Assembly (NCBI GenBank): GCA_025330725.1
Contig: JAIWND010000001.1
Location: 1,866,501 to 1,930,500, forward strand
Origin: Chlamydoabsidia padenii
Lineage: Eukaryota > Mucoromycota > Mucoromycetes > Mucorales > Cunninghamellaceae
Length of the DNA stretch: 64,000 nt
Direction of reading: 5' to 3'
Shown in pieces: positions 32,759-44,109 of the stretch. The position numbers were made by a program, and so were the translations under genes. How positions within the stretch are numbered: the stretch's first letter is position 1; each line of letters opens with the position of its first letter. Under the pieces are notes generated by a model. That model was not told where the DNA came from and did no database searches. It saw only the letters and a list, made by a program, of their open reading frames with translations.

Positions 32759-33651
32759 GTGATAAACCTACTGATACCTTTTTACTTCTTCCTATTTTTA
32801 GATCCTTCTGCTTACTTGATCAATCAAACTAAATCATTGATATATTGGGAATATCCATTGAATAGCGCCGGTGTTCTTTTTCTTACTCTTGGTAGCATTT
32901 GGTTGACTCGCTCTTACTCATTACTATATCTGGCTTCTGGTTTATTCACGGTGGTTACTTTCTTCAACTGGATGTATGTCAATCTCCATTTCCATAGTCA
33001 TCGTATTCTCAGTGGTAAACCGGCTGATATGATCCAACATCCTCATGGGTAAGCCCTCATCTATTATATATATATATATCCAATCCTACTCACTCACGCA
33101 CCTAACCCTCTTTCTTTCCACATAGTGATCGTCTGTGCACTCAAAAAAGAAGAACATGGTTTACTGAAGACCAAGTGGATCATGCGTGCCAAGTCATGAT
33201 GGATATGGTGGAAGGAGTGGTGAAACAAGCGATAGATTTGATCCTGATCAAAGACAATAAACGCTCAGGGTGTGCAGTGTTGATCTCCTTCATGGTCTGG
33301 ACACTGGCCACTCTCTTCTCTGTGAAAACCATGGTGATGTTATTTACTGTCGTGGCATTTGTGGCACCCCGGCTTTATTTGGAACATGAAGAATTGGTGG
33401 ATAGGTGGTGTCAAAGGCAAACAATCAAGGCACGGAGATGGGCGCAACAACATCAGGCACAGATCCAAACTTGGTTAAGGCAGTATCATATCTTGGGCCA
33501 ACATCTCGTCAAGGTGCTCACCGTGGTTTATCAACATGTACATCGATTGGCACTCTTGGCTCGTGACAAACAACAACAATGGGTCAAGAACAGACAACAG
33601 AACGCCAAGAAACAAAAAACTAGTCAGGAAGAACCCGTAGAAACCAATTGA
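32277..33651 (+). CDS. Reticulon-like ER-shaping protein
   Basis: Four exons (32277-32373, 32445-32696, 32802-33048, 33126-33651) encode about 373 residues. The N-terminal part is acidic and Lys/Glu/Gln-rich. The reticulon homology domain follows: LIYWEYPLNSAGVLFLTLGSIWL starts the first hydrophobic hairpin, then LLYLASGLFTVVTFFNWMYV. After a linker, GCAVLISFMVWTLATLF and MVMLFTVVAFVAPRLYLEHEELV form the second hairpin. Reticulons insert as wedges and stabilise tubular ER. The C-terminal tail is Gln/Arg-rich and amphipathic, which in this family helps bend membranes. The second intron contains a 37-nt T run. Both ATG codons at the start are in frame; the first is used here. Confidence 0.88.
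32721..32757 (+). repeat. 37-nt poly-T tract
   Basis: Unbroken T run in the second reticulon-gene intron, directly after a (CT)n stretch. Confidence 0.9.
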
Positions 33652-34132
33652 ATCAGGAGGCCAATTGGTCTGGAACCCTTTTCAGGTTGATATTCCCCAC
33701 ACACCTTTTCCCCTTTACACCGATTTACCCCCCATGTAACCATTGATATGTATATTTTACCCCTGTTGTTATCTTTTTTTTTTTTATTCCACCTTTGTTG
33801 TATGTATTTGACATGAATAAAAAAACTCTTTTTACTCAAATGGACTTGTTTTACTAGGTATGAATGTTGTTTTCAGGGGAAGGAATGATAGGGTGCGCCA
33901 AAAATGCTTTCGGTGTGACAAGCGGGATTTGAATATTATTCATGCAAAATGGAATAAGAGTTAGACAGACGAAAAAGATCTACCATACTATTGTTTTTGT
34001 TTCATTCACGATAGGAGACTTGAATTATGCAAGTTGATATTTAAATTATCGGACATATATATATAAACATAAAGAATGATTGCCACAAAAGAAAGCGCCC
34101 CCTCTCTTTCTTCATCCTCTTCTTTCTCAATC
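33652..34132. other. Intergenic region with promoter of acidic secreted protein
   Basis: AATAAAAA at about 33817 is a likely polyadenylation signal for the reticulon gene. GCGGGATTTGAAT at 33922 and TATATATATAAAC near 34058 precede the next gene. Confidence 0.5.
33922..33934 (+). promoter_or_regulatory. GCGGGATTTGAAT element
   Basis: Perfect extended copy of the recurrent element, about 200 bp upstream of the ATG at 34133 and in the same orientation as the gene. Confidence 0.45.
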
Positions 34133-34908
34133 ATGCATTACAAATCAGTGTGTACTTCATTACTTGTGGCTTTAGCTGTACTCGGTGGTAAGTAGTTTAG
34201 AAAAAAAAAAAAAAAGCCTGACCGATCATAACTGACATATTCTTCAGTCAATGCAATCAGACCCCAGGATTCTCAGGACATTGTGGCCATTCAAGGCAAA
34301 AAACCCCACTCCGCTCAAGATCTGGCATTCAATCAATTTCTGGCCACACCTGACGAAGAATCAGATTACAACCAAGTCAAATTGGCAGAAAAGGATGAAA
34401 ATGAAAATGAGCCTGATGAAAATGAAGTGGATGAAAATGAAGTGGATGAAAATGAAGTGGATGAAAATGAAGGTAAAGAGACTGCTGCTGCTGTTCCCGC
34501 CAAATCATCATCAGTTGAAGAGAATGGGAAATCTGTCAAGGGATCTTCTACTTTGGCTGCCCCTTTATCCACTACTGCCGCCGCCGCCACTATGATCAGT
34601 TCCCCTGTTAATGCTAAACCCACTCCTTCATCGGCTGCCGCTCCCGCTGTTTCCATTGCCCCTATTTCCCTCGAAAGTCTAAGTTTCCCTTCCCCACCTA
34701 AAGCCTCCGTCAGTGGCAAACCTAATGCTGCTGCTGCCACAGGTGCCGCCAGTCGAGGATTGGCCCATCGCCGAAAATCTTCCACCGGTAACACTCTTTA
34801 CCCTACCTTTTCTCTAACTGTGATGATGATGATGATGATGATCGCTAGATTCTAAAAAAAAAAAAAAAAAAGTACACATACATAACCCCTCCTTTTTACC
34901 CCACATGA
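34133..34908 (+). CDS. Acidic repeat-bearing secreted protein
   Basis: Exon 1 (34133-34187) and exon 2 (from 34248) join as MHYKSVCTSLLVALAVLGVNAIRPQDSQD, a good signal peptide. The mature protein has an acidic array at about residues 60-90 made of a 15-nt unit encoding DENEV, present three to four times. This is followed by an Ala/Ser/Thr/Pro-rich low-complexity half that would be heavily O-glycosylated. The 3' end is uncertain. Without further splicing the frame ends ...MMMMMMIARF at 34855. A GT...CTAG intron with a TCTAACTG branch site (about 34788-34849) would instead give a short Lys-run tail ending near 34908. No catalytic domain is present; a cell-wall or matrix protein is one possibility. 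Confidence 0.65.
34383..34453 (+). repeat. 15-nt coding tandem repeat (DENEV units)
   Basis: GATGAAAATGAAGTG occurs in tandem three times, with degenerate units at each end. The unit length is a multiple of three, so copy number can change without breaking frame. Confidence 0.8.
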
Positions 34909-35008
34909 CAATAATAACAATAACAATAAAAATGATGTCTTTTATTTAAACAAAAGAATGGTATATCTACATCTATAATCTATAATACAAATCCAAACTA
35001 GAGTAATC

Positions 35009-35998
35009 CTAAGTAAAGAATCGCCGATAATCCTTGACAATTTCAAAGACCGTCATGGAGATAGCAGTGGTAGGAATCGCCCAGATGACCCGTGCCGCCA
35101 ATCCCTTTGTCAACCCTTTCCATTGTCCTTCCTTTACCCAAAGATGTTTCGCGATCTGCCAAGGACCTTGTCGATATAATTTCCCTTGTTCCGAAGCACT
35201 CACCTGCCACCTTGTCTTGATGATATCCAACGGAGCCGATACCGCGCTACTGATCAAACTGGCGGTGCTAGAAGCCACCACATAAGAGGTCCATGGCAAT
35301 TGGGACCCATACCCTTCATGATGATGGTGACTTCCTAACCATGTCTTGAATCGTTCATAGGTAGCAAAATAAATCATAGTATGAGGTAAAAAGACCACAA
35401 GACCCATCCAATAACCACGATAAAACCCCGTCAGTCCTTCTTGTCGATAAATCGTACGTGCCAAACCAAACGTTGCTGAGCGTGTGGGTGGTGAGGAGGA
35501 GGTTTGAAGTTGGTTCTTGAGTACTTCCATGGGTGTGAATAAAGTACCAGCAAGGATTTCTGCTGTACCTCCTGATACCATGTGATTGGCAAGTCGATCA
35601 CGAGCAATTATATCATGTTGATCCAGGTAATGTTTGGTTGCTTCGTAGCTGGTGAGGTAGACTGATAACGCAGGGACGGAGAAGAGTAATGTCACTGATA
35701 GGCCGCTGTAAAGTTGTCGAAAAACAGGTCGCCATGGTGTATCATGTTGGCTGCCTTGATGAATTATAAACGTCAACCATTGTGAATAGGTTTGTCCAGG
35801 TGATCTTGACAGACTGTTCGCTTGTAATCGTGTTTTAATGGTGTCAACTAAAGATTATTATTATTATTATTATTATTTTTTAAAAAAAAGGTGTTAGACA
35901 TTTACAATCAAAGTTCAAAGGGACTTACTTGGGTGTGTACATAGTCTGGCAGTGATAGCTGCTACACTGGATGCAACTATCGTATATCCATCAGCCAT
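35009..35998 (-). CDS. Mitochondrial carrier (SLC25) family protein
   Basis: Two exons (35998-35929, 35847-35009) give 302 residues, the standard carrier length. The three tandem repeats each carry the signature: THPIDTIKTRLQ (assembled across the intron), FTPMEVLKNQLQ and SAPLDIIKTRW. The second signature is degenerate (M-E in place of x-D). The protein has six predicted membrane helices and would sit in the mitochondrial inner membrane. The transported substrate cannot be told from these motifs. The N-terminus MADGYTIVASSVAAITARLC leads straight into helix 1 without a presequence, as usual. CGGGATTCGAAT lies about 95 bp upstream. Confidence 0.92.
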
Positions 35999-36652
35999 GG
36001 TTGGATCCTAAAGAGGGAAATTAAAAAGTTTGAAAAAAAAAAGAAGAAAGAAAGAAAAAGAAGGCGGCCTCGTCTTTTTTCTCTTTTTTTATCGGGATTC
36101 GAATTATCCTGACCTATCATTTTAGTCTGATGCCATCACATAGATTTGGGGAGATCCTTTGCATAATGGTTTGTAGACATTATTCATTGATCCTCTACGG
36201 CTTTACACCTTCTTAACATTTTCAATAAAATTCAAAAAGAATAATTTTATGTATTGATACCAGGTACTATCACGTCGATCTGGAAAAGTAATGTATCTTA
36301 GAAAGCCATCACTCATTATAATGTGATGCTAAAAAAGACGAATCGTTTATTTTGTCGTACAGAATTTCATAGTTAAGAGAAGTATTATACCTATCTATCC
36401 ATTTCATATCCCGATTTATCATTTTGCCATTATAATACCCCTTCCAAAACAACCTATACAAATGTAATAATAACTAAACCAATACTTTATTTTTATTGAT
36501 CAATCCATCTAAAAAGGTAATAAAAAGGTAATGAATTAAAAAAAAAAAAAAAGTAGCTAGACTAATGAGATAGGGGATGATGAACTATATGAATGAAGAA
36601 GTGTGTATAGAGGGAAGTGTGTGTGTGTGTGTGTATAATAAAGGGGACTAGT
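35999..36652. other. Intergenic region between carrier and PDA1
   Basis: Promoter of the carrier on the left (CGGGATTCGAAT at 36093; ATTTCATATCCCGATTTATC near 36401) and the 3' flank of PDA1 on the right, with a (GT)n tract near 36617-36634. No gene seen. Confidence 0.45.
36093..36104 (+). promoter_or_regulatory. CGGGATTCGAAT element upstream of carrier gene
   Basis: One-mismatch copy of the recurrent element, about 95 bp before the carrier start (gene on the minus strand). Confidence 0.38.
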
Positions 36653-38144
36653 TTAGTAGTAGTAGAGTTCGTTAGGTTCACGACCACGGACAACAGAGGG
36701 TTCAGTACCAGGTTGATAGATGTCAGAGAAGAATTCCTTGAGAGGAGGTTCAGGGGAGGCTTCGGCTTCCTTCAAAGCTTGATCCACTTCACGACGAGCT
36801 TCCTTATCGATGGCCTTGAGATCAGCTTCGGAAGCGACGTTGTGTTCGATCAAAAGTTGTTTCAAACCGGTGATAGGATCAGAGGTGGATCGCATATGTT
36901 GGATTTCTTCACGAGTACGGTAAGTGGTACCAGGATCAGACATGGAGTGACCACCATAACGATAAGTAGCCAATTCCATCACAAGAGGACCCTTCCCAGA
37001 GGAAGTCCATTCCTTTGCCCATTCGCACGCACGTTTGACCGCCAATGAGTCCATACCGTTCACCTTGATACCAGGGATGTAACCAGCACGTTTGTAGTAT
37101 TCGGTCGAGGCAGAAGAGCGCTTGTCAGAAGTACCCATACCATACTTGTTGTTTTCACACACAAACACACAGGGGAGATCCCAAAGCTTGGCCATGTTGA
37201 AAGCTTCAAACACTTGGCCTTGGTTGGAGGCACCATCACCATAGAGTGCAAATGTCACAGAGGGGATTTCCTTGTACTTTTGAGCAAAGGCAATACCAGC
37301 ACCGAGAGGGACTTGAGCACCGACAATACCGTTACCACCATAAAAGTTGGGAGAGAACATGTGCATGGATCCACCCTTACCCTTGGAGATACCTGCTTCA
37401 CGACCCATCAATTCCGCCAAGATGCTCTTGACAGTACCACCACGGACATAGGTGAAACCGTGGCAACGGTAGGCAGTGATAACATGATCATCTTGGTTGA
37501 TAGCAGCTTCCATACCCACAGAGACAGCTTCCTATAAGGTAAAAGTAAAAAAAAAAAAAACAAAGAGTCAGTCGGTGGTTAAAAAATCCCAATCAGACCG
37601 TCTTCACCCGCGTTTACCCGCAAAAAAAGGTATTTTTGCCAACGATATACACAAAATCCCAATACCCTAAAAAAACTCTATACACAAACCCCCTCCCACC
37701 TTTTCTTTTAAATATACTTACTTGACCATTACACAAGTGACAGAAACCACGAATCTTCTTGGCCTTGTAAAGACCATCAGCAGCCATTTCCATACGACGC
37801 ATAGTAGTCATCTTGGTGTACATATCCATCAAGTCAGCCTTGGAGATTTCCATATCCAAACTGGGAGCATCAGCATTATACATTTCAAAAGAGCTGGAAG
37901 GTAAAGTGATGCTAATCTTTTCAGAGTCTTCAGCAGCAGAAGCCATCATGGTAGGAGCAGTAGTGGACAAGGAGCGCTATGTTAGTGAAGAAGATAAAGA
38001 AAAAAAAAAAAAGGTTGGGGATGGGTCAGTGACGAATTACAATAAATAGGCAAGCATTCGTAGATGGATACTTACAGTAGCCTTGAAAGCCACAGCAGGC
38101 TTGTTTACATTCGCCAACAAACGAGAGGAGACGGATCGAAGCAT
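36653..38144 (-). CDS. PDA1: Pyruvate dehydrogenase E1 component alpha subunit
   Basis: Three exons (38144-38076, 37976-37722, 37531-36653) give 400 residues, the usual length. The first exon and the start of the second ([16 protein letters not shown]...RSLSTT) form a mitochondrial presequence. The thiamine-diphosphate motif is complete: [31 protein letters not shown]. The regulatory phosphorylation loop [20 protein letters not shown] is intact, with the site Ser in both HSMS and adjacent positions. The enzyme feeds pyruvate into the TCA cycle as acetyl-CoA together with E1-beta, E2 and E3. Introns are phase 0. Codon use is biased toward well-expressed genes. Very secure. Confidence 0.98.
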
Positions 38145-38534
38145 AATGGAGTAAAAAAAAAAAAGGGAGTAAAGAAAAAAGAAAGAAAGAAGAAGAAAAA
38201 AATTGAATCTAAACTCTGTAAATGAAAAATTTTTTAAGGCGACGAGAGCGCCCAACAAAATCCGACAAGTAAAGAGCCCCATTTTTTTTTTCAAAGAGAG
38301 CGCACACACCACGGGAAAACACCAATGCCTGATTCTGATTGGCTGTCCCCCACTTTTTTATTTTTCTGTTTTGACATACAGTGTTTACAGTTTTGCTTTA
38401 TTAGTGAAGAAGATAAGACAGTAAGGAGTAGTATAAAACAGGAGGAGGGGTTGATATATAACAGGGATAATATAGTATATGTCACAAAGTAAAAGTGGAG
38501 GGAGTGGAGTTTCTAATCTAAAAAGTCTTAAATT
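38145..38534. other. PDA1 upstream region
   Basis: 5' flank of PDA1 and 3' flank of the glycosyltransferase-like gene, with a purine-rich tract at 38150-38205 that would be a CT-rich leader on the minus strand. No gene seen. Confidence 0.45.
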
Positions 38535-41500
38535 TTAACTTTTTGTATTAATGCTTTTTGATAAAGGCCAATCCAAACGTAAATCTTGTTCTTGATCATC
38601 CATTTCCATCATGGTTTCATTCAACAGAGGTGAAAAGAGAGCCACGTCAATAGATACCGGCCATTCATCATCATGACTATTATCGTTATCGTCCTTGGGA
38701 AGGGTTGCTGTCACATAGGTCAGAGGTTCCACCACTTCAGTCATGGTATAAATCTTGATTTTCCTTGTCGTCGCCACTGTATCCGGTCGTTCCCAAGCTG
38801 GTATATGAGTAAAAGGACAAAGAAGATCATCCGGTGTAAAAGTGCCCGTGCGTCTATGACAAGCCGAGATCCGTGGATGCCATTCCCGAGCCCTCTTATC
38901 CAATTCTTCATGACTTGTCAACTGTCCCCAGAGATCCAATACAGGCAGTTGATCGACATCAGGAAGAAGTTGTCGAGGTAGTTGATAAATCAAGGTGTCG
39001 CGTTGCATAAGAGGTACCAAGAATGTGTCGATGATGCTGACCCGCTTTTCCGATTGAACATGTGTACCTGTTTCCAGATGATTGGTGGCGAAGGATTCAA
39101 AGGATTGAAAGTTGGGATAGATCATGACATAGCCACGCAAGTACACCAGTTGGATAAAGTACTTTTTCCATGATTTCTTCCATCGATCGGATCGGCTCAT
39201 TGGCAAACTAATGTTGAGGTATTGTTCGTGAGAGAGATCGTCTAGTTGGGCCGATAAAAACGAGTGGAATTCGCGCCAATGCTCGGGGAAATAGACAGCA
39301 CCCCAGCTACAAGGAATTTGACTTGCATAAGGTGTGCGTGGGTGATACACAGTGCCTGCCAATACTTGATTTGGATCAAACGGTCTTCTTCCCACTAGAT
39401 GTAGTTCCACATTACGAGGTGAATAGAGACTAATGCCAAAGATTTGTCGAGTCAACTTTTGATCGCCATTACCATATCTGTACTTGAGAATGTTGTATTT
39501 GGCCCACGTGTAAAAAAGAGGAGACACCGAGATATCGTCTTCCAAGATAACACCATAATCATCATCATTCCGAGGATACCAGGATTCCACAATGGCAGGC
39601 ATCAATCCACCTTTTTTTATACGATGTCGAATAATTTTCCTTCCATTGGTCCATGTAAAGCTATTCACCAAATTCCGAGTCACCCTGTCAGCCGATTGTT
39701 CCATATTGATTGTCAAATCCACCCGATCACCCAAAAAGTAACTTTTGCCACATGTTTGTAAGAGTCTCGAGAAGGAGTGAGGTCGTCGATCTGTGATTGC
39801 CACTAATTGAATAGATATCCTATTCCAGTCTTTATTAAATAAGAAGATCAGTTGTTTGTTTGTTTATTTATATATGCTGTAATCATACAGAGATGCTTTC
39901 TTACGTTTCAAGGCCTTCAGGGGTAAATCAGCAATCCAAAGAGCATGACGTACTTGATTCATAGGCAAGTATATCAAAGTCAAATCGTTGTTAAATGACG
40001 ACATTGTCAAAGATAATGCCCTGTGCATAGATGAGGTAGGAGGAGAGACGTGCAGCAGGATACCAGGACGCAAGACATCAGCCAATAGTAGAATTCCATC
40101 CATCATCCTTGAGACCACATAAGCTTCATTGCTGTTGATGTAACCAGGCAGATCAAGATCATGTATCATGACAGTGCGTATTCCTAAACAGTCGCCCCGA
40201 GATGCCATTGCACGATGTAGTGTCATCCCTGATAATCCATGTTGTTTGCCAGTCACGACAATATGAAGAGGTTGTTGATGAGATCGACATAGTAATGGGT
40301 AAAGTGAATGAGCTTGATCAGATCCATGAATCAGGTACATGATTGGTACCATTTGTTGATCGTGATGTTGCGTTTTTTGGCGAGCAATACTGATTTGACG
40401 GTAATCCAAGGCAGTAGGAGTGATGTGTAATGCCTGTTGTTGAATCCACGTTTTGCTATTGATATAAGTTTGTCGAATTGTGTTACAGAGTGATGATGAA
40501 GGTGGTGACGGTGGTGATGGTGGTGGTAAGGAGATGGTGGGTATCTGTTGATGATATCGTAAAGAGCGGCTGATAAAGTAAGGTAGTGGAAGTAAAGACT
40601 GTTGAGTATGATGAATCGAGTCAAAGATCAAAGAAGCAAGCCACGATTTCTTCATCATCCAAGCACCAAGGAGCAGATCAGCAGGTTGAGAGACAGCAGG
40701 CAAATCTATCGATGGCAGACAGACAAAGTGAGGTTGTTTTACATTATCCTTGTTGACATTGGCTGGTAAGAGCATAGCATTCATTCCCACCAAGGTATCA
40801 TGATAAGCGGGTAATTGTGTTGTACGATAAAGGTAATCCAGTGTGTTATCAGGTATAGATTTGATATGAGCCAGATCCATGTCCGCCACCAACCAGAGCC
40901 AAGATGTTGATATCCATTCCAAGCGTTTGACCCACCCATAATTGTCCTTGTTTCTGTCGCTGATATCCACTATTTTTGCTGGAATCGTAGGGAGGATCAG
41001 TTCGAGTCGATCGGCGATTGTTTTTCGTGAAAGAATGGTGTTAAAAGAAGATGACACCCAGAGAATCCACAGTGCCTTGGGTTGAACCGTTTGTCGTTTA
41101 ATCATGTTCAAATAAGCATCCGTCTGTTGGAGATCAACACCATCAAGGTATATAGCCACCGTCAAGTCAAGTGTTGTCTGAGCCCAGTCCTTCTTGATTA
41201 GTGCATTCAGTTCAGAGTATGTGTGACCCTTGATGGTGTAATCTTGTAACCCTCGTAAGAATGGTGTCATAGATGAAGTGGTGGTTTTAGAGTCACGTGT
41301 GTTGATAAGTGTCCAGCCATCTAAAGATACACACGTAAAATAAAAAAGGAAGTTATTACCTTGTTTCGTTCACGAGTCCATACTCGTTCTTACCTTGTTT
41401 CCACGCCCGAAACTGTGTTCGTTCAAAAGCCAATTCTGCTTGTATTGGTAAGCTGACAAAAGTTTGATTCAAGGAGTAGTGTTGTGTGGGTGGAATATAA

Positions 41501-41637
41501 CTGTAACTTTTGCTGTCTAGAGTGGTGCTGGTGGTGGATCGTTTATCATTGGTGTAGGCCCAAAACACAAGAGTTGTAAAAAACGCAAGTGCTGCATAAA
41601 GCTGTATTGATCGTTTCGTCCAACGTGAGCATTTCAT
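38535..41637 (-). CDS. Two-part glycosyltransferase-like type II membrane protein
   Basis: Three exons (41637-41394, 41320-39905, 39829-38535) give 984 residues. Two long open frames (to 39864, and from about 39829) are really one gene, joined by a GTAAGA...AAAG intron of about 75 nt: ...DLPLKALK|HWNRISIQLVAITDRRP. The N-terminus is short and basic, then one membrane helix (about 12-27, YAALAFFTTLVFWAY), typical of Golgi type II enzymes. The first half has a GT-A-like beginning (LTVAIYLDGVDL). The second half carries VAITDRRPHSFSRLLQTC, GLMPAIVESWYPRNDDDYGVILEDDISVSP and FYTWAKYNI, the donor-binding Asp-rich site of a GT2-like fungal family. Acceptor and product are unknown; cell-wall or protein glycosylation is likely. 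Confidence 0.82.
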
Positions 41638-41945
41638 GTATAAAAGGAAGAAGCTATGGTTATTTGTGCTAGTTTATGGTGTGGGGGATTAAAAAGAGAG
41701 AAGAGTAAAAGAAAAAAAAAAAAAAAAAAAAGAAAAATAGAATCCTAAAAGTCGGATCTTTAAATTTATTTAAGCATTTTAAAAAAAAAGAGAGTATCGG
41801 CTATTAACTAAAATGAGGAAGGGGAAGGGAATCATCTACATACAGTGTAAAGTATATTGATAAATGGTATTAATATATAGATATGTATAGTCTATGTACA
41901 GAGTAAAAAATAAAAAAAGTAAAAAGGTATAAAGTAAAGATAAAA
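41638..41945. other. Intergenic region
   Basis: A short gap between two same-strand genes with an A run at 41710-41732 and AT-rich DNA; no gene seen. Confidence 0.45.
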
Positions 41946-43358
41946 TTAAGCCAAGGAAGAAGTCAACCCCGACAAGGTTTTCTTTTGGAGTCTTTGTCGT
42001 CTTCTAGTGTAATAAAGGAATTGGACAAAGATAGTAAAGTCAAATGTCAAAGTGCCAGCACTACCAATTAAATAAGGGAGAGCTTCTAATAAGGATTCAC
42101 GGGTTTGGCCAGGGTGGAGTAGGATACTGGAAGCATAGGTCAGGTTACCACACACAGCAAAGACGAATAAAGAAGGAGATAGACCTTCCACAGATCGTCT
42201 TTTCAAGTTTTTTCGGATTTGAGGAATACGTGACATCAGATAAAGAGTAGTGCATGACCAAGCAAAGATAGTGCCGATGATCATCGGATCAGTAAGGTCA
42301 AAAGTGGTGAGTAATGATGATGATCCTGTGCTGGTGGTGGTGGCGGTGACTAATTCTGAATTGGTATTAGAGTACAGATTTAAACCCAAAAGCATCACTG
42401 TCATCAATCCAGTTGTCTTTGTCTTGGTTGATGAGATACATGTCGAGGAAGAAGAAGTCGATGCTGAGGATGCCAAAGAGTCAGTCTTGTAAAGAGTATC
42501 ATGTTGTGGTGTCAAAGTATACCATTTGTTAGGAGAAGAAGATACTGAATAAGGAGCGATTTCGTCGTCAATAGAAGATTGGGCTTGAATCAACAATGGT
42601 GTTTGAGCAGATGGATGTTGGAATGCAGCTGAGAATAAATTCGATGAATCATATTGAATCTTCTTGTTGTAATAGTCGCGGTTTATATTAGAAGGTCGTC
42701 CTCGTCGTTGCCATTTAGCATAATAAAAGTATTGAACCAATAAACAAATATCCACTGATACAAAATATATACTGAGATACCGTTGGAAGGCCAGTTGATT
42801 GGTGAGAATACATCCAACTAAATTAGCCGTGTCACCTTTTTTTGAATAAAAGAGGAAAGAAAGAAAAAAAAGGTAGTTAGTATAAGAGAGATAGAGTTCA
42901 GTCCATCAGTCAGTCAGTTAGTCATCTTACCTGCAAGCCATATGCTTAAAAAGTTGATAGACAGTCCTTCAACCGAACCACGTCTATAATTTTCGATCAC
43001 TTGTCTACAGAAGAAGAAGAAAAAGAAGAAAAAGTGTTAGTTCATATGCATTCCCCCTCCCCTTTTTGCCACTTCATTACTATAATGATCATCATCATTC
43101 TACATGTTTTGGTCTTTTGTTTGTTATGCGACTTACGGAAATTGTGCATTTAACCAGAATAGGATCGATAAATAACCTAATAGGACACTTGCGCCATCCA
43201 AATAACCATAGGTACAATCACCGAATACAAACTATGTTGTTAAAGGAAGGTTGGTCAATCTTCTTTTTTTTTTTTTTTTGGTGTCTTGTCTATTTCGGAA
43301 TGTCAGACTTACATTGATCCAATGTATAAGTGGTACACCATCTTTTACTGGTAGGCAT
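41946..43358 (-). CDS. PQ-loop repeat vacuolar amino acid transporter
   Basis: A multi-exon gene starting MPTSKRWCTTYTLDQ at 43358. Two PQ-loop repeats are visible: the first is split by an intron (LGYLSILFWLNAQFP|QVIENYRRGSVEGLSINF), the second reads MSRIPQIRKNLKRRSVEGLSPSLF. Both have the Pro-Gln turn followed by the basic and SVEGLS stretch. Seven membrane helices are expected. The family (yeast Ypq1-3, mammalian PQLC2) exports basic amino acids across the vacuole or lysosome membrane. The loop between helices 4 and 5 (about 42370-42700) is long, Ser/Thr-rich and low complexity, probably cytosolic and regulated. The PQ spacing is normal, so the family call is firm; the substrate is by analogy. 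Confidence 0.9.
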
Positions 43359-43889
43359 TGTGTCATGTTTATATAGAGAGATAAAGAAGAGTGTGGGGTA
43401 ATGAGATAAAAAAAAATAGAATATATAAAAAAGAAGAAGAGAAGAAAGAAAGAAAGAAAGTCGATTTATATAAAATATGCGGTTCCCCTTTTTTTTATCT
43501 AGTTCCGCTTCCCCCTAAGCATTTCAAATCCAGCAATGTGATTGGCTTACCGTTGTCTTTTTCTATCGACAGAGGATCCCCCCTTCCCCCCCATTGTAAG
43601 CGCTGATAGCTTTGTACAATATCAAAGATAATGAAAATTTCCTAAATCAGCTGAACCATTTTTTTTTTATCTTCTTCATTTCAGGCACGACAACACCCGT
43701 GGAAAAAAGGGTCATTGGATTAGGAATTTAGCGAACACCAGTGAGGTCTCATGTTCCCCTTTTTTGGAACCTTCTTATTTTTAGTCCACCCGTCTTTTTT
43801 TTTAAAACCCTTTCAATGACGTACAGATTAAATACATCACAACACACCATATATCGAATGTTATCGTTTTTTTCCACGGTGTCCATGCG

Positions 43890-43902
43890 GCGGGATTTGA
43901 AT
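43890..43902 (+). promoter_or_regulatory. GCGGGATTTGAAT element upstream of threonine aldolase
   Basis: Perfect extended copy, same orientation as the gene, about 210 bp before the ATG and 118 bp before a TATA box. Confidence 0.45.
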
Positions 43903-44019
43903 ATTTTGGGGGGAATGCCACCCGATCGAATGAATGGGAACTATCAGGGCGGCCATCGTAATTAAGTAAAGAAGGTCACAGATGACACATTATGAAAAAG
44001 TTTTTTCAATTCTTTTGGG

Positions 44020-44026
44020 TATAAAA
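44020..44026 (+). promoter_or_regulatory. TATA box for threonine aldolase
   Basis: TATAAAA, 85 bp upstream of the ATG at 44110. Confidence 0.5.
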
Positions 44027-44109
44027 TCCCCCTTTTTTTCAGAATTACCAAATAAAAAACACTTTTTACTCGGTGGAACCTCTTTTAGTAATTTTTACCT
44101 TTCAATATC

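Larger units (their letters stand above)
43359..44109. other. Divergent promoter of PQ-loop and threonine aldolase genes
   Basis: Contains GCGGGATTTGAAT at 43890 and TATAAAA at 44020-44026 (about 85 bp before the aldolase ATG). A GAAA-rich tract lies near 43420-43460. No gene seen. Confidence 0.55.

Noticed and set aside
38535..41270. Two separate adjacent genes on the minus strand
   Set aside because: The stop between them lies within a GT-AG intron, and splicing joins both halves in frame.
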